Shown here one piece after another: positions 39,140-50,857 of a stretch of DNA of 64,000 nt. The notes under the pieces are model-generated. The model was not told the DNA's origin. It searched no databases and was given only the letters and a program-made list of their open reading frames with translations. Position numbers and translations under genes: made by a program. The DNA is from Undaria pinnatifida (lineage: Eukaryota > Sar > Phaeophyceae > Laminariales > Alariaceae), in NCBI GenBank assembly GCA_012845835.1, contig JABAKD010000011.1, positions 9,486,381 through 9,550,380 of the forward strand. The letters are read 5' to 3'. Within the stretch, counting starts at the first letter, position 1. Every line of letters starts with the position of its first letter.

Positions 39140-39890
39140 TATTCTTGCTTTATATAGTACAACCGTTAGATTTGTCCCCTTCAAGGATTACAGTTTCCGC
39201 GCACAGAAACAAGTGTCCTGCCCGCCCCCCGCCCCCCCCGGTCCCTCTTGTTCAAACGCCCCACGCCCCACCAAAAATCAAAATCTGCCAGGGTAGTTAT
39301 AAACACTACCAGCCAGCTGATAGCACCTCATTATATTTCTAGCCATCCATGCCGTAGCTCCAAATCATTTCCGCCCGCCCCCCTCCCCCCGCTCCCCCCC
39401 CCGCCTTTTTTTTTTGTTTTTCCCCGTTCCCTCTTGTTCAAACGACCCACCTAAAATCGAAATCGGCCAGAGTGATAAACACTTCTGCGCATTTGATATC
39501 ACGTAATTATCTTTCTAGCCATCCATGATGCCCCCCCGCCCCCTCTTGTCCAAACCCATGCCCCCACGCCCTTAAAAACTCCACCCTCCCCTCACCGGTT
39601 ATACAACTTATAGGATACACTTGATAAACTGATGCATTTCCTTCCACAGCTGTCAGATTTTGTCCCCCTCAAAAACGGGTTTTATAGTTTCCGCGCACAG
39701 ACTGCCTAACATCACCCTGTTGACCCTGATAGCTACACTGTAGTTCCAAGGGGGGCCCCGACCTAAATCCTGAATGAGGACACACAACCCGTAATACACG
39801 CGATCGGAGTATCACACACAGCAGCTTGCAAATACGAGTTTCGACAAAATCTTCGATCTCACAGCTGGAGTGTATTTTTATTATTATAAC
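39140..39890 (-). repeat. family C repeat, copy 2
   Basis: Reverse orientation of 34120-35215, with C-rich tracts at 39220-39240 and 39375-39410 and alpha landmarks from 39640 to 39870. Confidence 0.8.
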
Positions 39891-40382
39891 ATAATAAGTG
39901 AAATGATGTACCAAGCAGCTTGCAAAGTTGAGTTTCAACCATTCAATCGGTTGTACTCACAGTTGACGTTTTCAATTTTAATAAAAATAACATACAATTA
40001 AATTAGTACTGCTGTGTCGGTCAACGCAAATTTTAATTTTCGGCCGATCACAGCAATCAGCTCATATGGGCCTGAAAGCGCTGATGGCTGACATTTTTTG
40101 CTCGAGAACAGCAGCAGCTCTAAACTACTGCTGTATACTCGTAGAAGGGCACTCGTGTTACAGAATCAGCAATATTCGGCAGACTTTGCTAGAAAGTACT
40201 GCTGTGTATAATGCGAGTAAGAGTGCACGAGTGCCGAAATGAATACTGCTAATAATGTACTTGAACCAGGAATCGATTCAGCGTTCCACCATGCATGCTG
40301 CTGCTGTGTACCAGGTAGATCCGACTACTGTACATACGTACGTACTGCTGTCTGCTGTAGATATCATAGCTGGGCGGAGCTT
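39891..40382. other. intergenic, no gene recognised
   Basis: Short CTGCTG clusters; TACTGCTGTRTA occurs several times between 40005 and 40355. Nothing else seen. Confidence 0.35.
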
Positions 40383-40390
40383 GTTTTTTG

Positions 40391-41986
40391 CAGGGCTTTT
40401 CACGGGTCGGGTCAAATCTCGCGGGTCGGGTCGGGTCGGGTCGGGTCAGCTGACCCGGCCCGACCCGCGAGATTTTCGAGACGTCTTGACCCGACCCGAC
40501 CCGATCCGCGAGATTTTCGAGACGTCTTGACCCACCCCGACCCGACCCGCGAGATTTTCGAGATGTCTTGACCCGACCCGACCCGACCCGCGAGATTTTG
40601 AAATCGTCCTGACCCGATCCGACCCGACCCGCGACAATCCGGGTGACCCGCGAGATTCGGGTCGTCTGGCGGGTCACGTGAACTTGACCCGTGACATTTC
40701 TCACGGGTCAAAGTCAAAAAGTCACGGGTCAAACTTGGGTCAAAGCATGTATACCTCGGTCGGTTGGTTGGTCCTTGGTCCCTCGTACTTTTCCCAGTAT
40801 GTCGTGTTCTCTGCGTTTTTTACCGGCATTGTTTGCAGCTGATCATTATGTCATGTGGTGTGCGCGCGAGGAATAGGAAAGAAAGCGCAACCCACATGCA
40901 TGGACATGCCCGTACCGTTAGACCACCGGGTCGACCCGACGAGCGACCCGACGAGCGAGTTAGTTATAATTTACAAGTGCAACCTCCGGCCCCGGCAAGC
41001 AGCCTAGCTGAGCCGCCTCCGGCAGCAAGCCCACAACTGGGGCGGTGGATCTGTCAGCAGGGGGTGCGATCCGCGAGGATGCGTTGTGTGCTGCTGCCAG
41101 GGTGCTGCTGCTGCTTGCTGACGCTGCTGCTTCGACAACGGCTGCTCTTCTTCTTGCTTTTTTACGTTTGGTCACATTTCGTACTGGTATGATAATTCTC
41201 GAGCTAGCTACTACTACTACTACTACACTGCTGTATCTATCTTCTATCTGAGCAGTCTCCAGCCCCGGCAAGCAGCCTAGCTGAGCCGCCTCCGGCAGCA
41301 AGCCCACAACTGGGGCGGTGGGTCTGTCAGCAGGGGCTGCGATCCGCGAGAATCCGGGGTCTGCTGCTGGTACTTGCTGCTGCCAGTGCTGCTGCTGCTG
41401 CTGCTTCGACGACGACTGCCCTTCCTTGCCTTTTTACGTTTGGTCACTTTTCGTACTGGTACTATATGACCGTAATATTACTGCTGTTGTTACGGCTTCA
41501 GTAGGTACGGGATTCGCGTCACACTGCTGTATGCCTTGTTACGAGTAGCTAGGGGTACTGCCTGGTGATTGTTCTGCACGCTGTGATGGCATATGATCGG
41601 AGCATCGGCACGAGGGAGGCAGGAAGCCGAAATGTTTGTATTTTATTGGCGGACCCGCGGGCCCGACCCGCGGGGCGCCTACACGGCATCAACGTGGCTC
41701 TCACCTGCAAGTTTGAAAAAGGCGGATCCGTCCGCTAGATCCGCGGGTTGGACCCGCGGGTCAGCCCAAAACAACTCACGGGTCATTAAGGCTTGACCCG
41801 CGAAGTGACCCGTATCTCGCGGGTCATGACCCGACCCGACCCGCGAGATTTTGAAAACCTCTTGACCCGACCCGACCCGACCCGTGAGATTTAAAAACGT
41901 GATGACCCGACCCGACCCGACCCGCGAGATTTTGAAACCCCCTTGACCCGACCCGCGGGTCGGGTCATGACCCGTGAAAAGCCCTG
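40391..41986. mobile_element. 1.6-kb non-autonomous hAT-type element with CCCGACCCG subterminal arrays
   Basis: The ends are 18-bp inverted repeats: CAGGGCTTTTCACGGGTC at the left and its exact inverse at the right. Flanking octamers GTTTTTTG (40383-40390) and GTTTCTTG (41987-41994) match at seven of eight positions. Each end is filled by about 350 bp of RACCCGACCCG repeats organised as units of roughly 55-60 bp (GACCCGACCCGACCCGCGAG, then ATTTTSRAA). The right array is the inverse of the left. The centre holds a 273-bp-period duplication (40984-41180, 41257-41470) rich in CTG. No transposase frame. Confidence 0.85.
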
Positions 41987-42239
41987 GTTTCTTGGCCACG
42001 ACTTCCAAGCGTAAATCAAATGCTGTCAGACCTTTCTAGACGAGTTTGGACAAGCAGTAGCATGAAAGCTCTGCGTTTTAGTTACAGCAGGGTGAGCCAT
42101 CACAGGCACACCGCAGAACAATAATTTGAGAGCAAGCTCTGCTTGGGTCGAGGAATGAGCAAAGCATCAAGTGGAGCGGGCAGACAGAAAAGAACGCAAA
42201 GCAAGGAACGATAGGCAAACAGGGGGGGCGCAACGAAAT

Positions 42240-42850
42240 CATCATATAATAACTGATGTATTATTTAAAACCGTCAAATTTATCCCCTCAAAATAATGTA
42301 TAGTTTCCAGGCACATATTGAGCTGCCCCCCCCCGCCCCTCCCCCCCCCCCCCCCCGCCCTTCCCCCCCCCCCCCCGCCCCAAATAATATACTGGTGCCA
42401 AAACCGTCAGATTTATCCCCTCGAAAGGATTTATAGCTTACATGCACAAATTGCCCCCTTCCCCCCCCCCCCCCCCCCTCCAAACCCGCTCGCTTTTGAT
42501 CAAAACCAGGCCCCCACGTCCTTCAAAACTCCGCCCCACCCCCCTCACCGGTTATTCGACTTACAAGATTCACTTGATAAAAGGATACATTTCCCTTCAC
42601 AGCTGTCAGATTTTGTCCCCCTCAGAAACGGGTTTTATAGTTTCCGCGCACAGACTGACTAGAATCATCCTGTTGACCCTGATAGCTACACTGTAGTTGT
42701 AAGGGGAGTCGCCGACCTATATCCTTAATGAGGACACACAACTCGTAATGCGCGCGATCGGAGTATCACACACAGCTTGCAAAGATGAGTTTCGACGAAA
42801 TCTTCGATCTCACAGCTGGAGTGTATTTTCATTTTTTATAATAATAAGTA
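42240..42850 (-). repeat. family C repeat, copy 3
   Basis: Reverse orientation, with C tracts at 42326-42377 and 42458-42478 and alpha landmarks 42590-42835 (ACGGGTTTTATAGTTTCCGC, TCGATCTCACAGCTGGAGTG). Confidence 0.8.
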
Positions 42851-42984
42851 CAAACCCAATGTAGTCGTGAATGTGGTCGTAAATATAGGGATCGTTTTGT
42901 TGTTCATATGAAGGAAAATAAGTCCTAACATTTTCGTCCATAAAGGCATGTATACTTGCAAACTTGGTACAATAGTAGGGGAGC

Positions 42985-43190
42985 CTATATAAGGCGGTCT
43001 GAATAAGGCGGTCGTTCGAGATAGGGCGGTCGAAAACTGCTTGACACGACAGAAGATGCGAATAGGGCGGTTACCGCCCTATATAGCAACGGACCCTGTA
43101 TAAAGCGGTAGCCGCCTATTCAGGGCGCCTACCGCCCTAATCAGGGCGCCTATCGCCCTATTCAGGGCGGCTACCGCCCTATCCACGGCC
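42985..43190 (+). repeat. GGGCGGT/ACCGCCC palindromic repeat, copy 2
   Basis: Contains ATAGGGCGGTTACCGCCCTA, a perfect palindrome, then five more ACCGCCCTA/AGGGCG units. Related copies are at 29380, 18320 and 44200-44320. Confidence 0.7.
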
Positions 43191-43357
43191 CACTTTCGCC
43201 TCCACATCAATACAAAACCTCGCTATGGTGCTGCTTTTGAGCGTTGAGCGAGGTATAGGCAGCAGTATCATATCCCTACTGCTGTTGTTGCTGCTGCGAG
43301 AACACACACCCCTAGCACACAACGAACAGAGGGGATACGAACGATGCCCTGTGCAGC

Positions 43358-43726
43358 AGGCGAACTGTGGTTCTAGCCCGCACCCCCAAGCGCCCTGGCG
43401 GCCACGAATGTCGCGTAAAATGCGGTAAGGCCGATGCGGACTGCGACAACCCAATGCAGCGCGTCTGCCATGATTGCCTTGCCGCCAAGCGATCTTCGAA
43501 GGGCAAGGGTAAGGCGGTCAAGCCCCAGGCGGGAACGCGCAAGGCGTCAGACACGGGCGGTGTTGATGATACGACGGGGCAAAGGGGCGGTGCCCCCCCG
43601 GCCTACGTGGAATTTTCGTCGCACTTCGTTTCTCTGGAGAGCGCAGCGGGGGCGTGCGCCAATGGCGATGCCCTCCTTCTATCGGCAGAAGGCCAGGATG
43701 TCGTTCATCAAAGCGCATGCCTCTAA
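43358..43726 (+). CDS. possible exon: Cys-rich open frame
   Basis: A 120-codon open frame with a possible acceptor just before it (TGTGCAGCAG). It has a compact Cys cluster (GGHECRVKCGKADADCDNPM, then QRVCHDCLAAK; C-X3-C-X6-C then C-X2-C) that could bind zinc, and after it a Lys/Ser-rich linker. No family recognised. The reading could be accidental, since the other strand is also open here. Confidence 0.25.
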   Translation, partial: RRTVVLARTPKRPGGHECRVKCGKADADCDNPMQRVCHDCLAAKRSSKGKGKAVKPQAGTRKASDTGGVDDTTGQRGGAPPAYVEFSSHFVSLESAAGACANGDALLLSAEGQDVVHQSACL

Positions 43727-44199
43727 CCCAGTGCAGCAGGCAGACATGAGGCAATTTTGTGAGCCTCAACAAGGCCAAGGGGGGGGGCACAGCGGAGGAC
43801 TGTAGTGCAGCACAGTAATCAGTACAGTAGTACAGCAGTGCCGTAGAATATGTTGGAGCTCTGTTGTGTATGTGTAGCAAAGCAAAGAGTCCTCTCCGTA
43901 CAACAGTACGGCCGTGTGTATCTTCTCTGGGTGAAATGCGTCTTCGGCGGCGGGCTCTGTCGCCCGCAGCTCAATTAATGTCATACTTCTCAAGATGCAC
44001 GGTGTGTGTGCACCCGTCTGCTCTGGTGTGCTTTGGTGTGTATTTGACACCACACATATTTACTGGGTTCAGCACTGGTACTGCTGCAATGCTGCACCTT
44101 CCTTCTCCGAGCACACGTATGATATCCCTCTTCGTGACGCCCTTTGGGCCATCTTCTGGGTCAGAGGCACTCTGTGCTGTACCTTAAACGGCTGTATGC

Positions 44200-44320
44200 A
44201 CTCAATTGGGCGGTTACCGCCTTATTGGGATATCACCAAAAGCCCAGTAGGGGGGTCAACCGCCCTAACTCCAATAGGGCGGTCTTTCGAGATAGGGCGG
44301 TCGAATCTCGGTGCCTTATA
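44200..44320 (+). repeat. GGGCGGT/ACCGCC repeat, copy 3
   Basis: Contains TGGGCGGTTACCGCCTTATT, AACCGCCCTAACTCCAATAG and GAGATAGGGCGGTCGAA, the last shared with 43019-43036. Confidence 0.6.
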
Positions 44321-44416
44321 TAGGCCCCCCGACTGCTGTACGTTTACGTTTGCACTGAGAACAACTGCAACTTTCCACACCAATCTCACATCACACGACT
44401 ATCAAAAAGTACCATC

Positions 44417-44854
44417 CTATAATAAGCCAAGCAAAGGCGGAGAGTTACAGCAGCAGGGTAGTCGTACCTCGTGTTCATGGTCATGGCCATGATCATGCTC
44501 TTCTTCTCCTCCATCACCAGTGCAACAAGATCCGTGGGCATGCTCGCCAAGCTGCTGCTGCTGCTGCTCCTGCTCCTGCTGCTGTTGCTGCTGCCCCTCC
44601 GCCGCTATTACCCTCACAGCTCGTTGCGTCGCGTCCGTGCCTAGCTCCCGCCCAGCCCCCCCATCCGCACCTTCTTCCACCTGATCTACCTCTATCAACG
44701 CATCCTGAGCTGCTGTCAAGGAAGGCGCTTGGCCATCCTTGGCGACCGCAGCAGCAGCAGCAGTGGAGTTGGTTGCGGTCGAATCTGTCTCTGGATTACC
44801 TGCTTGATTTGCTAGGCCGCTTGCAAGTTGTGGGTTCTCTGCAAAGTTGGACAT
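44417..44854 (-). CDS. possible first exon with His-rich end
   Basis: The frame starts ATG at 44854 in a reasonable context (AGGAAGAATGTCC) and encodes MSNFAENPQLASGLANQAGN, an Ala run, an acidic segment, a Gln/Glu run and a His-rich end (HDHGHDHEHE). The last likely coding bases are followed by a GTACGA donor near 44467, so the remaining codons to 44417 may be intronic. His-rich stretches of this type often bind metal ions. No downstream exon could be linked. Confidence 0.35.
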   Translation of the reverse strand: MSNFAENPQLASGLANQAGNPETDSTATNSTAAAAAVAKDGQAPSLTAAQDALIEVDQVEEGADGGAGRELGTDATQRAVRVIAAEGQQQQQQEQEQQQQQLGEHAHGSCCTGDGGEEEHDHGHDHEHEVRLPCCCNSPPLLGLL

Positions 44855-45054
44855 TCTTCCTGAGCCGCTACCGCTGTATGGAGGCCAATTCCGAGGCTAT
44901 GCCGATGGCCAAGCCTTGCTCGATCGCGTGCCAGCCTCCTGCAAACCGCGGGGAGGTTGGGGGCGTGCGGTTTATTACAGATGGGACTGCTGCTGAACTT
45001 AGCTGCTGCTGGCCAGCAGACAGCAGACAGAAAACTGAAAATGATGCAGGGTAG

Positions 45055-46929
45055 CTAGCATATACTACTGTCCCCGAACCCCGCTTGTGTGAAAAGCCTT
45101 CAGTAAACGTTGCTTTGTTTAATTAAATAATTATTTTTCCGGGCATGTTGCACATACATACATGTTGTTTGCGCGAGCGTGTTGTCCATACCAAGAAATT
45201 GTCAATTAAATCCAGCACCCCCAGTTTCCGTGTCAATGCCTCGTCGTACAAATAGACAAGCTCTGGGGTCACAGTCTACGAGATAGCAGGTGGAGACCCA
45301 GTGTCGAAGGAGTCAAAAATGTACAGGCGCAGCCAAATCCCGCACTACCCAGCAGGTCCAAGACAGAGCAAAAAATGAGCTGTCAATTCCTGGGCGGCTG
45401 TCTCACCTTCTTGGCCGAACCTTGTAGATTCGGCCGAAGAAGGCCGGCAAGCCCACGGCGGTGTTGACTAAACCCAAGGGGCGAAGTGAACACCAAGTCT
45501 GCGTTTTGCAGATGGACCTAAACTGGTAGACAAAAGAAAGTGTAGGGAGCTTTTTTTTACCCGGATCTATCTCCAGGAGGATCAATAATAATAATAGCTG
45601 AAAAAAAAGCGACGTGTCTGGTACCTGGTATGTTTCTATCTCCCGAGCTTTGGCTCCCCTTTTTATTTACTTATCTACTTATTTATTTATTTTGTCTTGG
45701 TTTCTTTCGTTGTTTCTCTCTTTTACAAGGTACTTTGGTTTAATGAGAAGAACACAAAGGGGGGAGGGGGGGAAACAGGAGGAGTAGAAGGAAAGCCGTC
45801 CAAGGGAATGGGGGCAGGGGGGGCAACAGGAGGAATAGAAGGGAGACCGCGGTGGACGAAGGCAGGAAGGAGATGGCAGACAGGGTAGTAGCAAGGTACC
45901 AGGCCGACTAGTAGGTACATAGCACTTTTCGTCTTTTTCTGGGGTATTTTTTTCCCCTTTGTTCCCTCCTTGCGTGTCCAGGTTTTTGGCTCGTGTTCGG
46001 ATTATCTTATTTTGGTTTTACTTTACCTTATTTTATTTCATTTTATCATGTTTCTTTTCCGAGCTTTGGCTCTCCTTTCCGGTTGGGTTGTTTCTTCGAT
46101 TTCCCCTTCATTTTGTTTGTTTCATTTTTTGTTTTATTTTTATCTTTGTTTTTATTTGTTTTCTTATTATTATTTTGTTTTTGTTTTTGTTTTTGTTTAT
46201 TTCGTATTTCTCTCTTCCAATGTATTTCTGTTGCTGACGTATGTATGTTGTGCCTGTCGTACCCAGTACTAGGGCATGACATTGCGTTGTCGAATGCATT
46301 ATTACGATGCATTATCTCTGTGTCGTAGCTTGTGACCACAGAGCTGATCTTTCTAGGGTGAAGAATCAGTACGGACACTGGGTGTGCTGGATGTCGACGA
46401 GTAGAAGAACGGTTTAATGTGAAGAACACACACACACATGCCGATTAGGCTCGTATGGACAAGTCACTGCTGTGAAACGTACTGAATACGACGTACGTGC
46501 TGACCACTGACTTAAATGTAAGGATCGTTTGGGCGTTCATACTATTAATGCTCAACAGCAGTGTTTACATTTATTTCCGTTCAAAATCCTGCCGACGACG
46601 CCACTTGTGAAATTAATAGGTGGGGGACACAGAGTGCCCCCTGCAGGTCTGCCAATTGAGCAGGTCTTCGGAGAGTGCTCACTTTCGTTCCTTCGTAGAG
46701 ATGTAGCTTTATTCGTTTCCACCAGAGCCCGGGATAGCTTCTGAGATCGGAGGCGCGTGCCTCCGATCTAATTCCCAACTTCCCCGAATATAAACCGCCA
46801 ACCTTATCATATGAAACCCATCCAAATGATCTCAAATTCGGATACCTACAGGCCTTTCGAGGCCGTATCTTAACATAACGCATCAATACAACGCCGTTCC
46901 TAAATATAAGCACCGTTTCATTTTCATAC
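45055..46929. other. intergenic, no gene recognised
   Basis: T-rich low-complexity DNA at 45660-45730 and 46010-46210. Both 45735-45760 and 46405-46425 contain TTTAATGWGAAGAACACA, a weak sign of duplication. No supported exon. Confidence 0.35.
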
Positions 46930-48925
46930 TAATATTCAAACGATGCTTACACTCCAGCTGTGAGATCGAAAATTTTGTCGAAACTCATCTCTGCAAGCTG
47001 TGTGGGTGATACTCCGATCGCGCGTATGTATGACGGGTTGTGTGTCCTCATTAAGGATATACCGGTAGATCAGCGACTCCCCTTGCAACTACACTGTAGC
47101 TATCAGGGTCAACAGGGTGATGTTAGGCAGTCTGTGCGCGGAAGCTATAAAACCCGTTTCTGAGGGGGACACAATCTGACAGCTGTGGAAGGAAATGCAT
47201 CAGTTTATTATCAAGTGAATCCTGTAAGTCAAATATCCGGTGAGAGGAGGGCGGAGTTTTTAAGGACATGGGGGCCTGATTTTGATCAAAAGGGGGGCGG
47301 GAGGGGGGGAGGGGGGGAAGGGGACGGGTGGGGCAGGTCAATTTGTGCGTGGAAACTATAAATCCTTCTTGTGGGGGGGAGGGGGGGGAATGTGGCGGGG
47401 GGGGCGGGGGGCGGGGGGGCAGGGCTTTAGGTCGCATAGATGTTGGGGGTTGCTATACGCGTGGTGCTAGGTCTAGGCGATGGTGCGGGTGGTGGGGAAG
47501 GAGGGGGCGTTGGGGGCGTGGGTGGGTGGGAATTGCAGCAGCGGCATAGACGGCTCTAAAAAGATAACGAGGCGATAGCCAGGGCGTGAAAGTGTTCATT
47601 ACTCTGGCGGATTTCGATATTTGGTGGGGCGTTTGAGCAAGAGAAAGCGAGGAAAAAAAATAAAATAAAATAAAAATAAAAGGGGGGGGGGGGGGGGAGG
47701 GTCTATAAAAATAACGATACACTCCAGCAGCTAGCTGCTGTGAGATCGAAGATTTTGTCGAAGCTCATCTTTGCAAGCTGTGTGTGATGCTCCGGTCGCG
47801 CGTATTACGGGTTGTGTGTCTTCGTGAAGGATTTAGGTCGGCGACTCCCCTTGGAACTACAGTGTAGCTATATCAGGGTCAACAGGGTGATGTTTGTCAG
47901 TCTGTGCGCGGAAACAATAAAACCCGTTTTTGAGAGGGACAAAATCTGACAGCTGTGGAAGCAATTCATCAGTTCATCAAAAAAAAAAACAGTTTATCAA
48001 GTGTATCCTGTAAGTCGTATATCCGGTGAGGGGAGGGCGGAGTTTTTAAAGGCGTGGGGGCATGGGTTTGAATAAGAGGGAGCGCGGGCGGGGGGGGGGG
48101 GAACGGGCGGGGCAAGTCAATCTGTGCGTGGAAACTATTGGGCAAATCTGACGGTTTTGGAAGGAGTGCACCAGTTTATCATGTATATCCGGTAGGTCGT
48201 ACAACCAGTGAGGAGAGGGCGGAGTGTTCGAGGGGGTGGGGTGGGGGTGGGGGGAGGCGGGGGGCAAAAGGGTTTTTAACAGCTTTAGGTCGCATAGTTG
48301 TAGGGGTTTGCTATTCGCATGGTGCTAGGTCTAGGCGATGGTGCGGGTGGGGGGGAAGGAGGGGTCGTTGGGGGGGGGGGGGGGGTGAATCGGAGCACAG
48401 CGGCATGGATGGCTCTAGAAAGATACTGATGTGATTTCGATGTTAGGTGGGGCGTTTGAGCAAGAGGGAGCGGGGAAAAAAGGGGGGGGGGGGGGGTTAA
48501 CGGGTTCAAGTCGCATACATCTAGGGGCTAGCTGTACGCGTGGTGCTAGGTCTAGGCGATCTTGCGGGTGGTGGGGAAGGAGGGGGCGTTGTTGTTGGGG
48601 GGGGGGGGGTGAATTAAAGCTATGTCATGGATGGCTAGAAAGGTAATGACGTGATATCAATTGCGTAGAAGTGTTATTACTCTGGCCGATTTCGATTTTC
48701 GGTGGATCGTTTGAACAAGAGGGAACGGGGGAAAACAAAAAGAGGGGGGGGGGGGGTCGGGGGGCCAGGGGGGGGGGGGGGAGGGCGGGGGCGGAAATGA
48801 ATTGGAGCTACGGCATGGACGGCTAGAAAGATAATGAGGTGATATCAGCTGGCTGGTAGTGTTTACTACTCTGGCAGATTTTGGTTTTTGGTGGTGTGTT
48901 TGAACAAGAGGGATCCGGGAAGTTA
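46930..48925 (+). repeat. family C repeat array, copies 4 and 5
   Basis: Alpha modules start near 46948 and 47718. Beta modules start near 47430, 48290 and 48500, with a partial one near 48790. G runs separate modules (47375-47425, 47683-47698, 48372-48386, 48482-48497, 48598-48611, 48744-48790). The longest uninterrupted block of the family here. Confidence 0.8.
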
Positions 48926-48986
48926 TATGTACCATATACATGTCTGATATGCATGCATGCGGTACTATTAATAATGCTCGTGCTCG

Positions 48987-49502
48987 TTGGGAGTAACGCG
49001 CACACATCGGAGAAAGAAGCACGTGACGTGTGAACGCAGCGTTTGGATGAAACTCGAGACGCAGGGGGGCGCCGTGTCGTCTGAATGCGTTTTTTTGCTT
49101 GGCGCTCTCGTACATATATGTGATATTCACGGTACCATACCGAGTCGAGGAGGAGTGGGGGTCGAATTGGATGATGATCGTCCCCTTTTCGGGCAGGTTC
49201 CGACGTCGGTGTTACCTCCTCCAGGCCTAAGACCGACGTTCCTTGCGATTCACTTGCCAGTTTTCAAACACAGCAGGGTTCTTGCCCTCATACACACGGT
49301 ACAGTGCCGGACAACAAATAAACCACCAGGCTTGGTTTCTTATTCGAGAGAGGGTGCGCGTTCCACTATAACCAGAGTGTCCCGAAAAGGCTGGTGGCCA
49401 TGTACGGCTCACGATTTTAGTGATGCCCGTTCTAACACGTCGACTCTTCGGAGGAATCGACCCACCCGGGAAATTTCTTGTGTGCTGTGTAGTCCTGATT
49501 AA
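48987..49502 (+). CDS. unrecognised open frame, 171 codons
   Basis: Open from 48987 to 49502 without recognised motifs; the first ATG is internal. Segments such as VGVELDDDRPLFGQVP and LRPTFLAIHLPVFKHSR look ordinary in composition. No splice evidence was found. Low confidence that it is expressed. Confidence 0.15.
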   Translation: MGVTRTHRRKKHVTCERSVWMKLETQGGAVSSECVFLLGALVHICDIHGTIPSRGGVGVELDDDRPLFGQVPTSVLPPPGLRPTFLAIHLPVFKHSRVLALIHTVQCRTTNKPPGLVSYSREGARSTITRVSRKGWWPCTAHDFSDARSNTSTLRRNRPTREISCVLCSPD

Positions 49503-49505
49503 CAT

Positions 49506-50194
49506 TCAAACCCAGTTTAATTTTCCTGAGTAAATATAGAGGAGGTCGTTCCGTGGTTTTTACGATATAAATTCCGACACTTCCTCCCTGCAACACCTTT
49601 ACACTCAAGGTGAGCTAACATTTGTGGCCTGCGGGTGCTTTACCCGGAAGTGACCACGGAGGCTCTCTGGATTACGAAAACAATCGGCTGTTCGGCGACA
49701 CGCACCTTTGATCATTTAGTATTAGCGCAAGAGCTAGCATCATATGATCTGCAGGAGTGCAGGGGTCTGGCGTTTTGGATCCACGCTTTAGTTTGTGTAT
49801 TCTTTGGTAGTGTGTGAGATGGGCGTTCGAAGAGCTTTAGGATCAAGTGTGCACCGCCCGACGCCTGATGATGCAGAATGCCAGATCTCGCTCTCGTCGG
49901 TCTTTTCATTCGATCAATACAGGTGTGTGAGGTGTGCCCTTGCATTACATCAAGAAAGAGAGCAGAGAAGAGAGATCACTTCGAAACGGTAGCGCGATTG
50001 ACGTCCACCGCATGTTCCATCGTGACTCAGCACTAACAACCCGAGCATCAGGCCTGGGCTGGTCCAGACCTTCGCCGGCCTGCCACATATAGACTATACA
50101 GGGAGTACGGGAACTTGCGTACGAACCCGGTAGACCCAAGTAGCCCATTCCAAAGTTAACTCACACTATCACAATTATTGTTTCATGCATATAC
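49506..50194. other. no recognised feature
   Basis: No domain, repeat or splice-supported exon was recognised in this stretch. Confidence 0.3.
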
Positions 50195-50455
50195 TGAATT
50201 CCACAGATGTATGTCTGGTTTTGTCCCCCTCACGCAGGTTATACAGTTGTTTCCGTGCGCAGAACAAGGCTGAGCGTCTTAGTCCTGTTGACCCTGGCAT
50301 TAGCAGGGGAGTCACCGACCTGTATCATGCACGAGGATATACACACCCCGTAACCCGCGCGATCGAAGTATCGCACGCAGCTTGCAAAGCTGAATTTTGG
50401 CCAACAAAAACCTTTTAGGTCGATCTCACTGCTGAAAGCGTATTTTTTCATTTCT
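50195..50455 (-). repeat. family C repeat, copy 6 (diverged alpha module)
   Basis: Reverse orientation; keeps TTTGTCCCCCTCACGCAGGT, TTTCCGYGCRCAGA, TGTTGACCCTG and GCGCGATCGAAGTATCGCAC, GCAGCTTGCAAAG. The most degenerate copy. Confidence 0.65.
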
Positions 50456-50557
50456 TCAATACTGGCACACCACTACAATTAATATTTTGAGAATAAAGTA
50501 CAACGGTTTTGGGGTGTCTTACATGCCTTTCTTCTTGTTGAACCCTGTTTCATATCA

Positions 50558-50857
50558 GGCGTCCTCTACTGTGTAGCTATTCGCGACCACTTCAGCTTTC
50601 GCCGCCACCCTTTCGACCGCTGTGTGGTGGACCCCCGCCCTACGGCAAGCGTGGTCACCCGACCCTATCCACTCTATGGACACGTTCTCATCAAGATGCA
50701 AAATGCCACAACGTACACGCTCAGTGTCGGGGGACGCTACAAGGTGGCAACGTCCGAGAGACCGGCGGCCTTGTGTGGGAAATACATTTATCGAGGTGCT
50801 AACCCTTATAAAAAACGCGATGTTCAAAACTTTTTCTCCCCCACTAATTCCTTGTAA
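50558..50857 (+). CDS. exon-like open frame with strong acceptor
   Basis: A pyrimidine-rich stretch (CTTTCTTCTTGTTGAACC...TTTCATATCAG) leads into an open frame of about 100 codons ending at TAA 50855-50857. It reads VLYCVAIRDHFSFRRHPFDR, then LYGHVLIKMQNATTYTLSVG, then GRYKVAT. This would be a last exon. No family recognised. The opposite strand is open too (50555-50827), so the strand is not certain. Confidence 0.35.
   Translation, partial: GVLYCVAIRDHFSFRRHPFDRCVVDPRPTASVVTRPYPLYGHVLIKMQNATTYTLSVGGRYKVATSERPAALCGKYIYRGANPYKKRDVQNFFSPTNSL

Noticed and set aside
40239-40732. Overlapping frames rich in RVGSGRV / DPTRP
   Set aside because: Translations of the CCCGACCCG subterminal array of the hAT-type element.
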